This document shows, piece after piece, positions 8,533 to 16,873 of a DNA stretch of 64,000 bases (position 1 is its first letter; the number at the start of each line of letters is the position of its first letter). The position numbers and the translations under genes are program-made. The notes beneath the pieces were generated by a model. It had not been told where the DNA came from. It saw only the letters and a program-made list of their open reading frames with translations, and made no database searches. The stretch lies in assembly GCA_965198725.1 (NCBI GenBank), contig CBDAPX010000001.1, positions 2,604,001 through 2,668,000 on the forward strand. Direction: 5' to 3'. The stretch is from CBDAPX01 sp965198725 (GTDB lineage Bacteria; Pseudomonadota; Alphaproteobacteria; Rhodobacterales; Rhodobacteraceae).

Positions 8533-8760
8533 TCAGGGTTGCCAGAACTGCTTGGTCACTTCGCGCCGGGCCTGATACCGGGTCAAGCCCACATCTTTTA
8601 ACAGCGCGTCATCCAGATGATTGAGATCGATCCGGGTGCGGCGGCGCTTTTCCCACTGCGTGACGACATAGGCAAAACGTACCGCCAGGCCGGCCAAAAC
8701 CGGCAATCGCGGAGCCGTGGACAGGGACAAAAGGTAAGTGTGCGTCAGTGGGTGTGTCAT
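8533..8760 (-). CDS. DUF1127 (YjiS-like) small protein
   Basis: The C-terminal half (RTRIDLNHLDDALLKDVGLTR) is the DUF1127 signature, a short arginine-rich helical domain with an LxxLdd-LLkDiGl pattern. DUF1127 proteins in alphaproteobacteria have been linked to RNA interaction and to phosphate, carbon or stress responses; nothing in this sequence narrows that. The N terminus is hydrophobic (PVLAGLAVRFAYV). The ATG at 8760 is preferred; another in-frame ATG lies at 8769. The gene is divergent from the MocR-type regulator and shares its operator-like inverted repeats. It has its own terminator. Confidence 0.85.
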   Translation of the reverse strand: MTHPLTHTYLLSLSTAPRLPVLAGLAVRFAYVVTQWEKRRRTRIDLNHLDDALLKDVGLTRYQARREVTKQFWQP

Positions 8761-8774
8761 GACAGTCATCCTCT

Positions 8775-8790
8775 ATTGTATCGACACAAT
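8775..8790. promoter_or_regulatory. Putative MocR operator site 1
   Basis: ATTGTATCGACACAAT is an inverted repeat matching in seven of eight positions per arm. It sits between the DUF1127 start and the MocR start. The arm is the same ATTGT(A) element found at 8847-8863. Confidence 0.5.
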
Positions 8791-8846
8791 TTGTAAGTCT
8801 TAGCAAAAGTGTGACACATTCTGTACAGATTCTGGTCCATGAAAGG

Positions 8847-8863
8847 ATTGTAATGAGTACAAT
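8847..8863. promoter_or_regulatory. Putative MocR operator site 2 overlapping the start codon
   Basis: ATTGTA-ATGAG-TACAAT is a perfect six-base inverted repeat and covers the ATG at 8853. A protein bound here could block its own translation start region or its transcription. Confidence 0.5.
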
Positions 8864-10271
8864 ATCGGCGGATGGCCTGCAAAAGGCGAAAGGACCCAAG
8901 TACAAACGCGTCTCTGATACAATCCGGGGAGCGATCAATAATGGCAGTTTGAAAACTGGTACAAAGCTGCCGCCGGTGCGGGAACTGGCCTATCAACTGG
9001 GGATTACCCCGGGCACCGTGGCGCGGGCCTATTCCATTTTGACCACCGAAGGCGTGCTTGTGGCCGAGGTCGGGCGCGGTACGTTTGTGGCCACCCCAAA
9101 TGACCTGCCACTGGGTGGCGCGGATTTGTCGATTGAAATTGACGTGGTGCCTCACAACGCACCACCGCCGGCCAATGGCGAGATCAGCCTCTATTCGCCG
9201 CATCTGCCCAATGTCGGCCAGTCCGCTCTGCTACGGCAGCTTTTGGCGCAGATTTCGCAAAATCCACCCTCTGGCCTCATGCACTACCCCAGCCAGGCCT
9301 CGGGTCTGCCGGCCCGCAAGGCCGTGATCGAATGGCTGCGCGGCCTGCCGCTGGGCTCTATCTCGGAACATCAGGTGGTGCTGACCAACGGGGGGCAAAA
9401 TGCCGTCTCCCTGCTGTTTCAAACCCTTTTGCGAGGCCAGCGCCCAGCTGTTCTGGTCGAAGAGCTGTCTTATCCCGGCTTTCGGCGCGCGGCCCATCTG
9501 CTGCGCGCCGACGTGATCCCGGTGGCGATGGACGAACACGGGGTGATCCCCGAAGCTCTGGAAGCTGCGGCGCGCAGTCATGATGCGCAGATTTTTTGTA
9601 CAACACCGGACGTCCATAATCCCACCGGGATCAGCACACCGGAATACCGCCGCGAGGCGTTGGCCACCGTTGCTCGCCGCCATGATCTGCAGATTGTCGA
9701 GGATGCCTGTTATATGATCCGCGGCAATCGGGCCCGATCCTACCGTATGATTTGTCCGGAACGCGCGTGGTACATCACGTCGCTGTCCAAATCGATCACA
9801 CCAGCTTTGCGGTTCGGGTTCGTGATCGGGCCGGATGATCGGGCGATTCAGTTGCGGCGCAGCGCGGAATATGGGTTTTTCGGGGTTTCAACGATCATCC
9901 TTGATCTTGTCACAGCGCTTTTGACCCATCCGAAACTGCCGGCGATGGAAAAGGAATTGGCTCGGACGAACAACCAATATCTGCAGGCCGCGGTGAATGT
10001 TCTGGGCGGCTATCCTATCGGGTGGCATCCCGAGGCACCGTATCTTTGGCTGCATCTTCCCGATGGCTGGCGCGCTGGGGCGTTTTGCCTGGCGGCTGAG
10101 GCCAATGGCGTGCGTATCCGCCCGTCCGAAGACTATGCCGCGCGCAACGGGATCAGCCCGCATGCCGTGCGCATGGCGGTGAATGCCGCGGTGCCGATTG
10201 CGCAGTTCGAAGAGGCGATGATGCGGCTGCGTCAGCTTTTGGACAATCCCACGGCCGACATCGCGGTGTAG
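8853..10271 (+). CDS. MocR-type regulator: GntR winged helix fused to an aminotransferase-like domain
   Basis: The first 80 residues are a GntR winged helix (KLPPVRELAYQLGITPGTVARAY, read as two adjacent helices, then GRGTFVA). The rest is a fold-type I PLP-dependent aminotransferase domain. The PLP lysine is in SLSKSITP, and the aspartate/tyrosine region is VEDACYM. MocR proteins sense PLP or amino compounds with this domain and regulate transcription. The ATG at 8853 follows AAAGGA; an in-frame ATG 14 codons earlier lacks support. At 472 residues it has the usual size. Two ATTGTA-type inverted repeats in the divergent promoter region suggest that it regulates itself and the DUF1127 gene. 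Confidence 0.9.
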   Translation: MSTISADGLQKAKGPKYKRVSDTIRGAINNGSLKTGTKLPPVRELAYQLGITPGTVARAYSILTTEGVLVAEVGRGTFVATPNDLPLGGADLSIEIDVVPHNAPPPANGEISLYSPHLPNVGQSALLRQLLAQISQNPPSGLMHYPSQASGLPARKAVIEWLRGLPLGSISEHQVVLTNGGQNAVSLLFQTLLRGQRPAVLVEELSYPGFRRAAHLLRADVIPVAMDEHGVIPEALEAAARSHDAQIFCTTPDVHNPTGISTPEYRREALATVARRHDLQIVEDACYMIRGNRARSYRMICPERAWYITSLSKSITPALRFGFVIGPDDRAIQLRRSAEYGFFGVSTIILDLVTALLTHPKLPAMEKELARTNNQYLQAAVNVLGGYPIGWHPEAPYLWLHLPDGWRAGAFCLAAEANGVRIRPSEDYAARNGISPHAVRMAVNAAVPIAQFEEAMMRLRQLLDNPTADIAV

Positions 10272-10274
10272 GGG

Positions 10275-11321
10275 TCAGGGCAACCCGCCTGCGCCCCATC
10301 CGATGCCAAATGCCAGTGCGATCAGTGTCAAAACGGCGGATAACAGGACCAGTTTGCCCTTGGAATAGGGGCGTTCGCCAAAGGCGCGTCTGTCCATGCC
10401 CGAGGCCACGATCTTATAGGCCGTGTCGCGATAGGTGTAGTGCAGGATCCACACCGGCAACAGCAACCGCCGATAGTGGATCCCGCTGGTATCCGTTCGA
10501 TAGCCGATATTGGTGATGCCCTGACGATTGATATGCTGCCGGATGCGGTTGCGGATCAGGACGTCCTTGTCCGCAGCGTTCGCATTCAGCCCGTCGGTGA
10601 CCGTTTGATGATGCAGCTCGGCGGCAAATCCGGACAAATAACCGGCATTGAAGTGGCGCAGGCGCTCTGGCTGGAAATGGTGCAGGATCCCGTCGCGGAT
10701 CAGGGGCGTGACATGGGGCGAGGCCGGAACCAGCATGTCATCAAAGAAAATCCGCATCCGTCCACGGATTTGACGATAGGTCCAGCGCTTGCCCCTTCGT
10801 TTCACCTGTTGGGCCCAGTATTCAATCGCCTCGCGGGAATCGAAGGTCCAGAACGGGGCATAAAGTCCCGCGACGCGTCCTTGGCTGACATGCGCCATCA
10901 AATCGTTTGGTGCGGCCGTCCGGGACGCGGCCCAGCGCAGGACGGCGTTTTGGGCCGTTTCCTCATCGATTACAAAAGGGATCAGGGCCATAGCGTCATA
11001 TCCAATGTCGGCCTCGCGCAACACCACCGGGCCGTCGCAGTAAGGACAGCTTTCCGACAGCGACGGTCCGACAAACACAACTTCGCCCCCACAGGTTTGA
11101 CAGGAATGAACCCGCACAGACTGTTCCGACGGCTGTTCGGACGCCGGGGCATCCGGGTCATAGGGAAATTCCCGCTCTGCCTTTGCGTCCCATGGGCCGC
11201 CCAGCTTTTCGGTTCGTCCACAGCTTTGGCATCGCAAAGCTTCCTTGGTGGGGTCGAACACCCTCTGGCCCGCGCAACTGGGGCACAACAATTCGGTTTG
11301 TGTTCCGCTGAGGTCCGTCAT
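10275..11321 (-). CDS. Zinc-ribbon protein with C-terminal membrane anchor
   Basis: This protein of about 348 residues begins with two CxxC knuckles (LCPSCAG and CQSCG), the layout of a TFIIB-type zinc ribbon. Two more follow near residues 76 and 91 (SCQTCGG and CPYCDG). A conserved soluble middle region follows and one hydrophobic helix ends the protein (LVLLSAVLTLIALAFGIG). Such proteins are widespread in alphaproteobacteria without a proven function. Start candidates are TTG 11327 and ATG 11321; the upstream gene stop overlaps this region, so translation is coupled to it. Its job may be membrane-associated, together with the neighbouring two-span protein. Confidence 0.75.
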   Translation of the reverse strand: MTDLSGTQTELLCPSCAGQRVFDPTKEALRCQSCGRTEKLGGPWDAKAEREFPYDPDAPASEQPSEQSVRVHSCQTCGGEVVFVGPSLSESCPYCDGPVVLREADIGYDAMALIPFVIDEETAQNAVLRWAASRTAAPNDLMAHVSQGRVAGLYAPFWTFDSREAIEYWAQQVKRRGKRWTYRQIRGRMRIFFDDMLVPASPHVTPLIRDGILHHFQPERLRHFNAGYLSGFAAELHHQTVTDGLNANAADKDVLIRNRIRQHINRQGITNIGYRTDTSGIHYRRLLLPVWILHYTYRDTAYKIVASGMDRRAFGERPYSKGKLVLLSAVLTLIALAFGIGWGAGGLP

Positions 11322-11327
11322 CTTCAA

Positions 11328-11648
11328 TCAGTCCGACAGGGACGCCGCTACTTCAAGCAACAGCCGCAAGCGGAACGCGGCCCGCGCCATGGCCCCTTGC
11401 AGATCATCGCTGGTCCACCAGTCGCCGATAACGGTGCCGCAGAACCAGACCGACATCAGCCAGAACGCGATGACCGACCACCCGGCCAGGCTGGGCAGGT
11501 ATCCGGCGGACCCGATCCGCAATTCATGGCGCGCTTCGCGGGCCATGATGATCTTGCGCGCGGGCCATATCCCGATCATCGTGCCAAGCGTCAGGACCGC
11601 CAAAGCTGCGGTGAGCGGGCCGATGGGAAATGACTGCAAGATATCCAT
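11328..11648 (-). CDS. Two-span membrane protein of unknown function
   Basis: From the ATG at 11648 the protein has 106 residues with two hydrophobic helices (LTAALAVLTLGTMIGIWPA, then WSVIAFWLMSVWFCGTVIG). A basic stretch lies between them and a charged C-terminal tail follows. The frame is open 44 codons further upstream, but that part is AT-rich and has no homology-like content. Its stop directly abuts the zinc-ribbon gene on the same strand, so the two genes form a coupled pair. I do not recognise a family. Confidence 0.65.
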   Translation of the reverse strand: MDILQSFPIGPLTAALAVLTLGTMIGIWPARKIIMAREARHELRIGSAGYLPSLAGWSVIAFWLMSVWFCGTVIGDWWTSDDLQGAMARAAFRLRLLLEVAASLSD

Positions 11649-11768
11649 GCATGTTAGCTGCGGTGCTGGCGGTCCGAAATCAAGCTTTAAGTGTATGTTT
11701 GAATGAGGTATTATAACACCCAAATAGTAAGTATATATTTTTAAACATTTAAAAACGTCAAGATGGCA

Positions 11769-11797
11769 TTGACGATGCAAGGGCTTGGGCGTAAACC
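11769..11797 (+). promoter_or_regulatory. Possible promoter of rplM-rpsI
   Basis: TTGACG (11769-11774) is a good -35 match. After a 17-base spacer TAAACC is a weak -10. It lies 66 bases before the rplM start, in an otherwise gene-free stretch (11649-11862) whose left part is AT-rich. Confidence 0.4.
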
Positions 11798-11862
11798 CCG
11801 TCCATCGAATTCATGGCGGGCGCCGATGCGTCCGCTTTTCACGTCAAACGGGATCAACACCG

Positions 11863-12321
11863 ATGAAAACCTATTCTGCAACACCTGCAGACATCGACAA
11901 GAAATGGATCCTGATCGACGCCGAGGGTGTCGTTCTGGGTCGTCTTGCATCGATCGTCGCCATGCGCCTGCGTGGCAAGCACAAAGCGTCGTTCACACCG
12001 CATATGGATATGGGCGATAATGTCATCATCATCAACGCTGAAAAGGTCCAGATGACCGGCAAGAAGCGGGATGAGCATTTTTACTGGCACACAGGCCACC
12101 CGGGCGGGATCAAATCGCGGACCAAGCAACAGATCCTGGAAGGCTCGCATCCTAAGCGTGTTGTGTTCCAAGCGGTCAAGCGCATGCTGCCAGGCAATCG
12201 CCTGAGCCGCCAGCAAATGACCAACCTGCGCGTTTATGCCGGTACCGAGCACCCGCATGAAGCACAGAGCCCCGAAGTTCTGGATGTGAAATCCAAGAAC
12301 AAGAAAAACACGCGGAGCTGA
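11863..12321 (+). CDS. rplM: 50S ribosomal protein L13
   Basis: L13 binds 23S rRNA early in assembly of the large ribosomal subunit. The 152-residue protein shows KKWILIDAEGVVLGRLAS, the GDNVIIINAEK segment and the C-terminal YAGTEHPHEAQ block that define the family. The ATG at 11863 gives the normal length; the frame upstream (to 11785) covers the leader region. rpsI follows after five bases, the near-universal arrangement. Confidence 0.98.
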   Translation: MKTYSATPADIDKKWILIDAEGVVLGRLASIVAMRLRGKHKASFTPHMDMGDNVIIINAEKVQMTGKKRDEHFYWHTGHPGGIKSRTKQQILEGSHPKRVVFQAVKRMLPGNRLSRQQMTNLRVYAGTEHPHEAQSPEVLDVKSKNKKNTRS

Positions 12322-12326
12322 GACAG

Positions 12327-12812
12327 ATGGCTGATCAGATCAACACTCTTGAAGACCTGAACGCCGTCGCTGGCGTTGAAACTGTAATCGAAGACCTGAC
12401 ACCGCGCGAACCTGTGCGGGACGAATTTGGTCGGTCCTATGCCACCGGCAAACGGAAAGACGCCGTTGCCCGTGTCTGGATCAAACCGGGTTCCGGTAAA
12501 GTCACCGTCAACGGCAAGGAGATGGATCATTACTTTGCCCGTCCGGTGCTGCAGCTGATCCTGCGCCAGCCGTTCCAGGTGGCCGGTGTCGAAGGCGAAT
12601 TCGACGTCACCGCAACCGTCAAAGGCGGTGGCCTGACCGGTCAGGCCGGTGCGGTGAAGCACGGCATTTCGAAAGCCCTGCAGCTGTACGTTCCGTCGCT
12701 GCGCGGCGCCCTGAAAGCCGCGGGCTTCCTGACGCGCGACAGCCGGGTTGTGGAACGGAAGAAATACGGTAAGCGCAAAGCGCGTCGTTCCTTCCAGTTC
12801 TCGAAGCGTTAA
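12327..12812 (+). CDS. rpsI: 30S ribosomal protein S9
   Basis: S9 belongs to the head of the small subunit, and its basic C-terminal tail reaches the P-site tRNA. The 161-residue protein has an N-terminal extension of about 30 acidic residues common in alphaproteobacteria. The core begins at YATGKRKDAVARVW and the protein ends with RRSFQFSKR. It is translated from the rplM mRNA and is followed by a strong terminator. Confidence 0.98.
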   Translation: MADQINTLEDLNAVAGVETVIEDLTPREPVRDEFGRSYATGKRKDAVARVWIKPGSGKVTVNGKEMDHYFARPVLQLILRQPFQVAGVEGEFDVTATVKGGGLTGQAGAVKHGISKALQLYVPSLRGALKAAGFLTRDSRVVERKKYGKRKARRSFQFSKR

Positions 12813-12834
12813 TTCGCCAAGACAGAAATATTCA

Positions 12835-12866
12835 AAGGCCGCGCCGGGTGCGCGGCCTTTTTTTGT
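12835..12866 (+). terminator. Terminator of the rplM-rpsI operon
   Basis: AAAGGCCGCGC and GCGCGGCCTTT pair around a short loop and are followed by a T run. It lies 22 bases after the rpsI stop. Confidence 0.9.
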
Positions 12867-12961
12867 GCAGGACCCTCGCATCACGAGGGACCATGTCCAA
12901 ATAAATTGATATAAATGCAGCCCTGTCGTAGGGTCAGCCCATTATTTCAGGGCTTCAGGGC

Positions 12962-13330
12962 ATGTCCGACAGTTTATTCAATAAATATGGCGGGTTCAAA
13001 ACCGTCAGCCGGATCGTAATGACCTTTTACGAAATGGCGCTCGACTCTGACGAGGTCGGCGAGTTTTTCGAGGATATCGATATGGCTCGACTGATTGACC
13101 ATCAGACCAAGTTCATCGCCAGCCTGCTCGGCGGACCGGCGTCCTTTAGTGACGAGCGGCTCCATGCGGTGCATCGGCATCTCAACATCGGCCATCACGA
13201 TTTTGACGAGATCGCCAAGCTGTTGGCAGAAGCGCTGGAAGAACATGGAATGCACCCTGAAGACATCCGTGCAACCGTGGCGGCGGTCGAGGCCAAGCGG
13301 TCTGTTATCGTGGCATCGCAAGCGGCATGA
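12962..13330 (+). CDS. Group 1 truncated haemoglobin
   Basis: This is a 122-residue 2-on-2 globin. The B helix has the FYEMALDS segment with a tyrosine at the expected B10 position. FIASLLGGP marks the E helix end, and the histidine in HAVHRHLNI is the expected proximal haem ligand. Known roles of such globins are O2 or NO binding, NO detoxification, or sensing. The gene overlaps the downstream nucleotide cyclase gene by four bases (ATGA), so the proteins are made together. This context favours a sensing or redox role over oxygen storage. A weak TTGAT half-site lies upstream but is not convincing as an FnrL box. Confidence 0.85.
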   Translation: MSDSLFNKYGGFKTVSRIVMTFYEMALDSDEVGEFFEDIDMARLIDHQTKFIASLLGGPASFSDERLHAVHRHLNIGHHDFDEIAKLLAEALEEHGMHPEDIRATVAAVEAKRSVIVASQAA

Positions 13331-14385
13331 GTATTTCGGCCATCAATGAGCATCTGTTGCGCGCCATTGGGGTCGGCGTGGCCATTGTCCGATCCTCGGA
13401 CCTGAAATTTGTCTTTCATAATCAGGCCTTTGTCGAATGGTTCGGCGAAGTGTCCGGCAATCGGTCACTGCTTGATGTGATCGAAGGCCTGACACTGGAT
13501 GACATTGCAAAGGTTACCCATGGCGGCAAACGGTTTACCGTAGAGGTGCAAATCAAACCGCGCAGGCAGACGTTGGTGATCGCGATTTCCCTGACCTTCG
13601 CGCGGGCAGGCGACGAACATATCATCGTTGTCGAGTGTCAGAACATCACGCGCATGCGCGAGCTGGAGAACATGATTGACAGCTATTCGACCATGGTTGA
13701 ACGCAATACGCGCGAGCTGGAGCGCGAAAAAGAGAGGGTGGAGCGCCTGCTGCTCAACCTGATGCCGCGATCGGTTTATGAAGAATTCAAAACCTTCGGC
13801 GTTGTGACCCCGCAGCTTTACAGCGATGTGTCGGTGGTCATGCTGGATTTCGTCGATTTCACCGATTTCGCATCGCGCACCGATCCGACCATCACCTTGG
13901 GAGAGCTGAACGACATCTTCACGGCCTTTGACCGGATCGTTGAACAATACGGCTGTGAGCGGATCAAAACGATTGGAGATGCCTATCTGGCGGTGTCCGG
14001 GATGCCCGAACAAACGCCGGATCACGCCACCGCTGTGGCGCATTGCGCGGTCCGGTTCCTGCGCTATCTCGAACGGCGCAACGAAAGCCATCCGCATAAA
14101 TGGCGGGCACGCATCGGGCTGGGATCAGGGGCCGCCGTCGGATCGGTCGTCGGCATTCAGAAATACGTCTATGACGTGTTTGGCCCCGCGGTGAACATGG
14201 CTGCACGGTTGCAGGTCTTTGCCAACCCGATGAAGATCGTGGCGCCTGAAGAGATGAAATTCGCGCTGATTGATGAGTTCCAGATCACCGATGTCGGACC
14301 GACAGATATCAAAGGGATCGGCGAGATGAACTTGATCAACGTCTCTCAATCCGTGCAAAGCGCCCGCATGATGCCCCGGTTCTGA
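13327..14385 (+). CDS. Class III adenylate/guanylate cyclase with PAS-like N-terminal domain
   Basis: Residues 1-105 resemble a PAS sensor (FVFHNQAFVEWFGEV). Residues 110-145 form a charged coiled coil (RNTRELEREKERVERLL), and the rest is a class III catalytic domain. The metal aspartates are in VMLDFVDF and IGDAYLAVSG, and the transition-state Asn and Arg are in GPAVNMAARL. The base-selecting positions carry lysine (RIKTIGD) and aspartate (VYDVFG), the adenine-specific combination known from adenylate cyclases. cAMP is therefore the predicted product. Translation is coupled to the globin gene upstream, which suggests that the globin reports a gas or redox signal to this enzyme. That link is inference. 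Confidence 0.88.
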   Translation: MSISAINEHLLRAIGVGVAIVRSSDLKFVFHNQAFVEWFGEVSGNRSLLDVIEGLTLDDIAKVTHGGKRFTVEVQIKPRRQTLVIAISLTFARAGDEHIIVVECQNITRMRELENMIDSYSTMVERNTRELEREKERVERLLLNLMPRSVYEEFKTFGVVTPQLYSDVSVVMLDFVDFTDFASRTDPTITLGELNDIFTAFDRIVEQYGCERIKTIGDAYLAVSGMPEQTPDHATAVAHCAVRFLRYLERRNESHPHKWRARIGLGSGAAVGSVVGIQKYVYDVFGPAVNMAARLQVFANPMKIVAPEEMKFALIDEFQITDVGPTDIKGIGEMNLINVSQSVQSARMMPRF

Positions 14386-14389
14386 CCGG

Positions 14390-15004
14390 TTATTCGTCCG
14401 GGTCGATTAAGCCCAGACCGCGTAGGTAAATCCCGATGCCGGTTTCCAAGAGATCCTCGGGCGGAAAGGGGGCCACCGCACCCGTGTTGCGAGCAAACAG
14501 TTCTACCACGCCATGGCTCATCGCCCAGATATGGGCACTGAACATTGATGCAGGCGGGCGTTTTTCAGCAGGGATATGTTCTGACAAATCCGTCGCCGCG
14601 CGTTCCAGAATAGACTTTGCCCGCGCCGAAGCGACGGCCAGTTCCGGCGTGCGATTGACAGAAATCCCGCTTTCAAACATCGCGATGTAATGCCCTGGGT
14701 TCTTGCGGGCAAAGGCAAGGTAAGCGCGGCCCGTCGCCTCAAAGGCTGCCAGGGCGGAAGGTTGACCGCTTTGATAGGCGTAATCCATCAGGTCAGCGAA
14801 AATCTCATAGCCTTGGCGCGCCGCTTCGGCGATCAAGTCTTCGCGCCCTTCGAAATGCCGATACACAGCCGCTGGCGTCACGCCGGCCTGTTTGGCCGCT
14901 TCTGACAAGGTAAAGCCACCCGGACCCTTTTGGGTGATCAGCTCGAGCGCGGCGTCGATCAAAGCCTGACGCAGATTGCCATGATGATAGCCGCGTTTAG
15001 GCAT
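14390..15004 (-). CDS. TetR/AcrR family transcriptional regulator
   Basis: The N-terminal helix-turn-helix is clear (GGFTLSEAAKQAGVTPAAVYRHF, spanning about residues 29-51). It is followed by an all-helical ligand domain of the TetR_C_33-like type. The start at ATG 15004 (PKRGYHHGNLR) overlaps the ppk2 stop by eight bases, so it is probably expressed with ppk2. The 204-residue length is standard. The controlled genes are unknown; polyphosphate metabolism is possible only by position. It converges on the cyclase gene with four bases between the stops. Confidence 0.88.
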   Translation of the reverse strand: MPKRGYHHGNLRQALIDAALELITQKGPGGFTLSEAAKQAGVTPAAVYRHFEGREDLIAEAARQGYEIFADLMDYAYQSGQPSALAAFEATGRAYLAFARKNPGHYIAMFESGISVNRTPELAVASARAKSILERAATDLSEHIPAEKRPPASMFSAHIWAMSHGVVELFARNTGAVAPFPPEDLLETGIGIYLRGLGLIDPDE

Positions 15005-15866
15005 CCCAGATGTCTGGCCCCCCGCAGATCGTCGGGTCGGCATGACCCAGAGCCTTGGTGTCCTTGCGCGCGTAATCGACCGACATCAAAACATGCCGTA
15101 TCGCGGCCAATCGCGCCCGGCGTTTGTCGTCGGATCGGACAACGGTCCATGGTGTTATGTCGCTGTGACTTCGTGTCAGCGTCTCGCCAATGGCTTGGGT
15201 ATATTCATCCCAGCGTTTGAGACCTTCAACATCGATGCTGCTGAGTTTCCACTGCTTGAGCGGGTCATTTTCACGTTCCAGAAAGCGGCGCAGTTGTTCC
15301 GCCCGCCCCACGTTCAGCCAGAATTTGAAGAGGATCACACCGTCATCCACCAACGCGCGTTCAAAGGGCAGAACCTGACGGAAAAACCGTTCTCGCTGTT
15401 CATCCTCACAAAAGCCAAAGACCTTTTCGACAACGCCCCGATTGTACCAGCTGCGGTCAAAGAACACGATCTCGCCGCTTGCGGGCAAATGCGAAATGTA
15501 GCGTTGGAAATACCACTGGGACTGTTCGGCTTCGGTTGGTTTTGACAGGGCAACGACCCTTGCGCCGCGCGGGTTCAGGTATTCGCGAAACCGTTTGATG
15601 GTGCCGCCTTTTCCGGCCGCGTCCCGACCTTCAAAGATCATGGCGATCCGGGCACCACTGTCCTTGGCCCAGGCCTGTAATTTGACTAGCTCGATCTGCA
15701 GCGCCTCAAGCTCTTTTTCATAGCCTTTGCGCCCCATTCGTTCGGAATGCGGATAGCTGTGGCTCAGGATGTCATCCTTGTCGCCACGTTTGATCGCATT
15801 GCGCACCTCTTTGGGCGCATCGTTTTCGTAATAGGCGCTGATCGCGTCGTCGAAGGGAAGCTCCAT
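14997..15866 (-). CDS. ppk2: Polyphosphate kinase 2
   Basis: PPK2 transfers phosphate between polyphosphate and nucleotides, usually making GTP or ATP from the diphosphate. The single-domain 289-residue protein has Walker A FEGRDAAGKGG, the lid/Walker B region FFDRSWYNRG and conserved basic residues around SKPTEAEQSQWYFQRY. The ATG at 15866 has the AGAGG Shine-Dalgarno sequence; a 33-codon open extension upstream has no family similarity. It precedes the TetR gene with an overlap. One-domain length excludes the two-domain AMP-phosphorylating class. Confidence 0.92.
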   Translation of the reverse strand: MELPFDDAISAYYENDAPKEVRNAIKRGDKDDILSHSYPHSERMGRKGYEKELEALQIELVKLQAWAKDSGARIAMIFEGRDAAGKGGTIKRFREYLNPRGARVVALSKPTEAEQSQWYFQRYISHLPASGEIVFFDRSWYNRGVVEKVFGFCEDEQRERFFRQVLPFERALVDDGVILFKFWLNVGRAEQLRRFLERENDPLKQWKLSSIDVEGLKRWDEYTQAIGETLTRSHSDITPWTVVRSDDKRRARLAAIRHVLMSVDYARKDTKALGHADPTICGGPDIWDA

Positions 15867-15918
15867 TGCCTCTATCCCTTTGATTGCCTTTGTCTTGTAA
15901 TATGGAATGTGAATCCGA

Positions 15919-16873
15919 TTAACGCAAACCTGCGCGTGCCACAGCGCGGTCGATTGCGTCAACAACTGTGGCCGTGGCGACCTGATGCGGCATGTGTCCC
16001 ATGCCCGGCAAAGAGGTCAAAACGGCTCCGTCGATTTGAGTCACAAGCTTGTCGGAATGGATCGACTGACCGACGATGGTATCGACATCACCGTGCAGGA
16101 TTTCCGTGGGAACCGAGATTTGCCCATATTGCGGCTGCAAGGTTTTGATCACTGCCAACAGGTTGGCCCGTTGCATCGCGGTCGCCCGCAAGGCTCCGCG
16201 CCGCAGGCTGAGCGGGATGGCCATATAGTCGGTATAGCCTTCTGGCACCGCTTGCGGCGCAAACACCGCGTCCAAGGTGCTGTCGACACGCTCTTGCGTC
16301 ACGGTCGCCGCCAGCAAGGGGACCGTCAGAACCTGACCCAGCACGCTGGAATTCATCCGGTACAGCGGGTCAAGCGGCGTGTCCCACGGGTTGGAGGGGG
16401 AAGACACCAAAACCAGCCCCGAAAGGGAGGTCGGGTGATGGACACCCCACGCCAGGGCAACCGCGCCGCCATAGCTTTGGCCCATGACTATGGGGGCATC
16501 CGCGCCCAATTGCTGCGCCGCCTTGGCCAAAAGCGTTGCCTGTTCGACAATCGATGCGCCACCCGGATGGATCGGATCGGTGTACCCCAGGCCCGGGGCG
16601 GTCAAAGACAATGACCCGATAGCGATCCGACAGCGCCGGGGCGAGGGCATATGTCATGTCGCGGGTATTGCCGCTGGACCCGTGGATCAACACGACATCC
16701 GGCCCTTCGCCCATGACCACCGCATGCACCTGGACGCCGTCGACCGTCAAAAGCTGTCCATCCGGCGGAAAGCGTGCCTCTGCCGCGACTGCCCGCTGAT
16801 GTGCACGCCAAAACATTCCGGCATAAGCGACCAGAGCAAGCAACAGGGCAGCCAACAGGATTTTACTGACCAA
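15919..16873 (-). pseudogene. Alpha/beta hydrolase, frameshifted
   Basis: The N-terminal part (16873 to about 16590) encodes a membrane anchor followed by DVVLIHGSSGNTRDM and YRVIVFDRPG. The rest is in another frame: LGYTDPIHPGG, then the nucleophile elbow IVMGQSYGGAVAL with the catalytic serine, a later HGDVDTIV, and the histidine in LPGMGHMPH. One extra base at the CCAGG/CCTGG stretch around 16588-16592 separates the frames; removing it would join DRPG to LGYTD. The joined protein would be about 315 residues. It overlaps the metA stop by 11 bases. Real decay and an assembly error are both possible. Confidence 0.82.

Noticed and set aside
12906..12919. FnrL box upstream of the globin gene
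   Set aside because: Only the first half-site TTGAT is good; the second half ATGCA matches ATCAA poorly.
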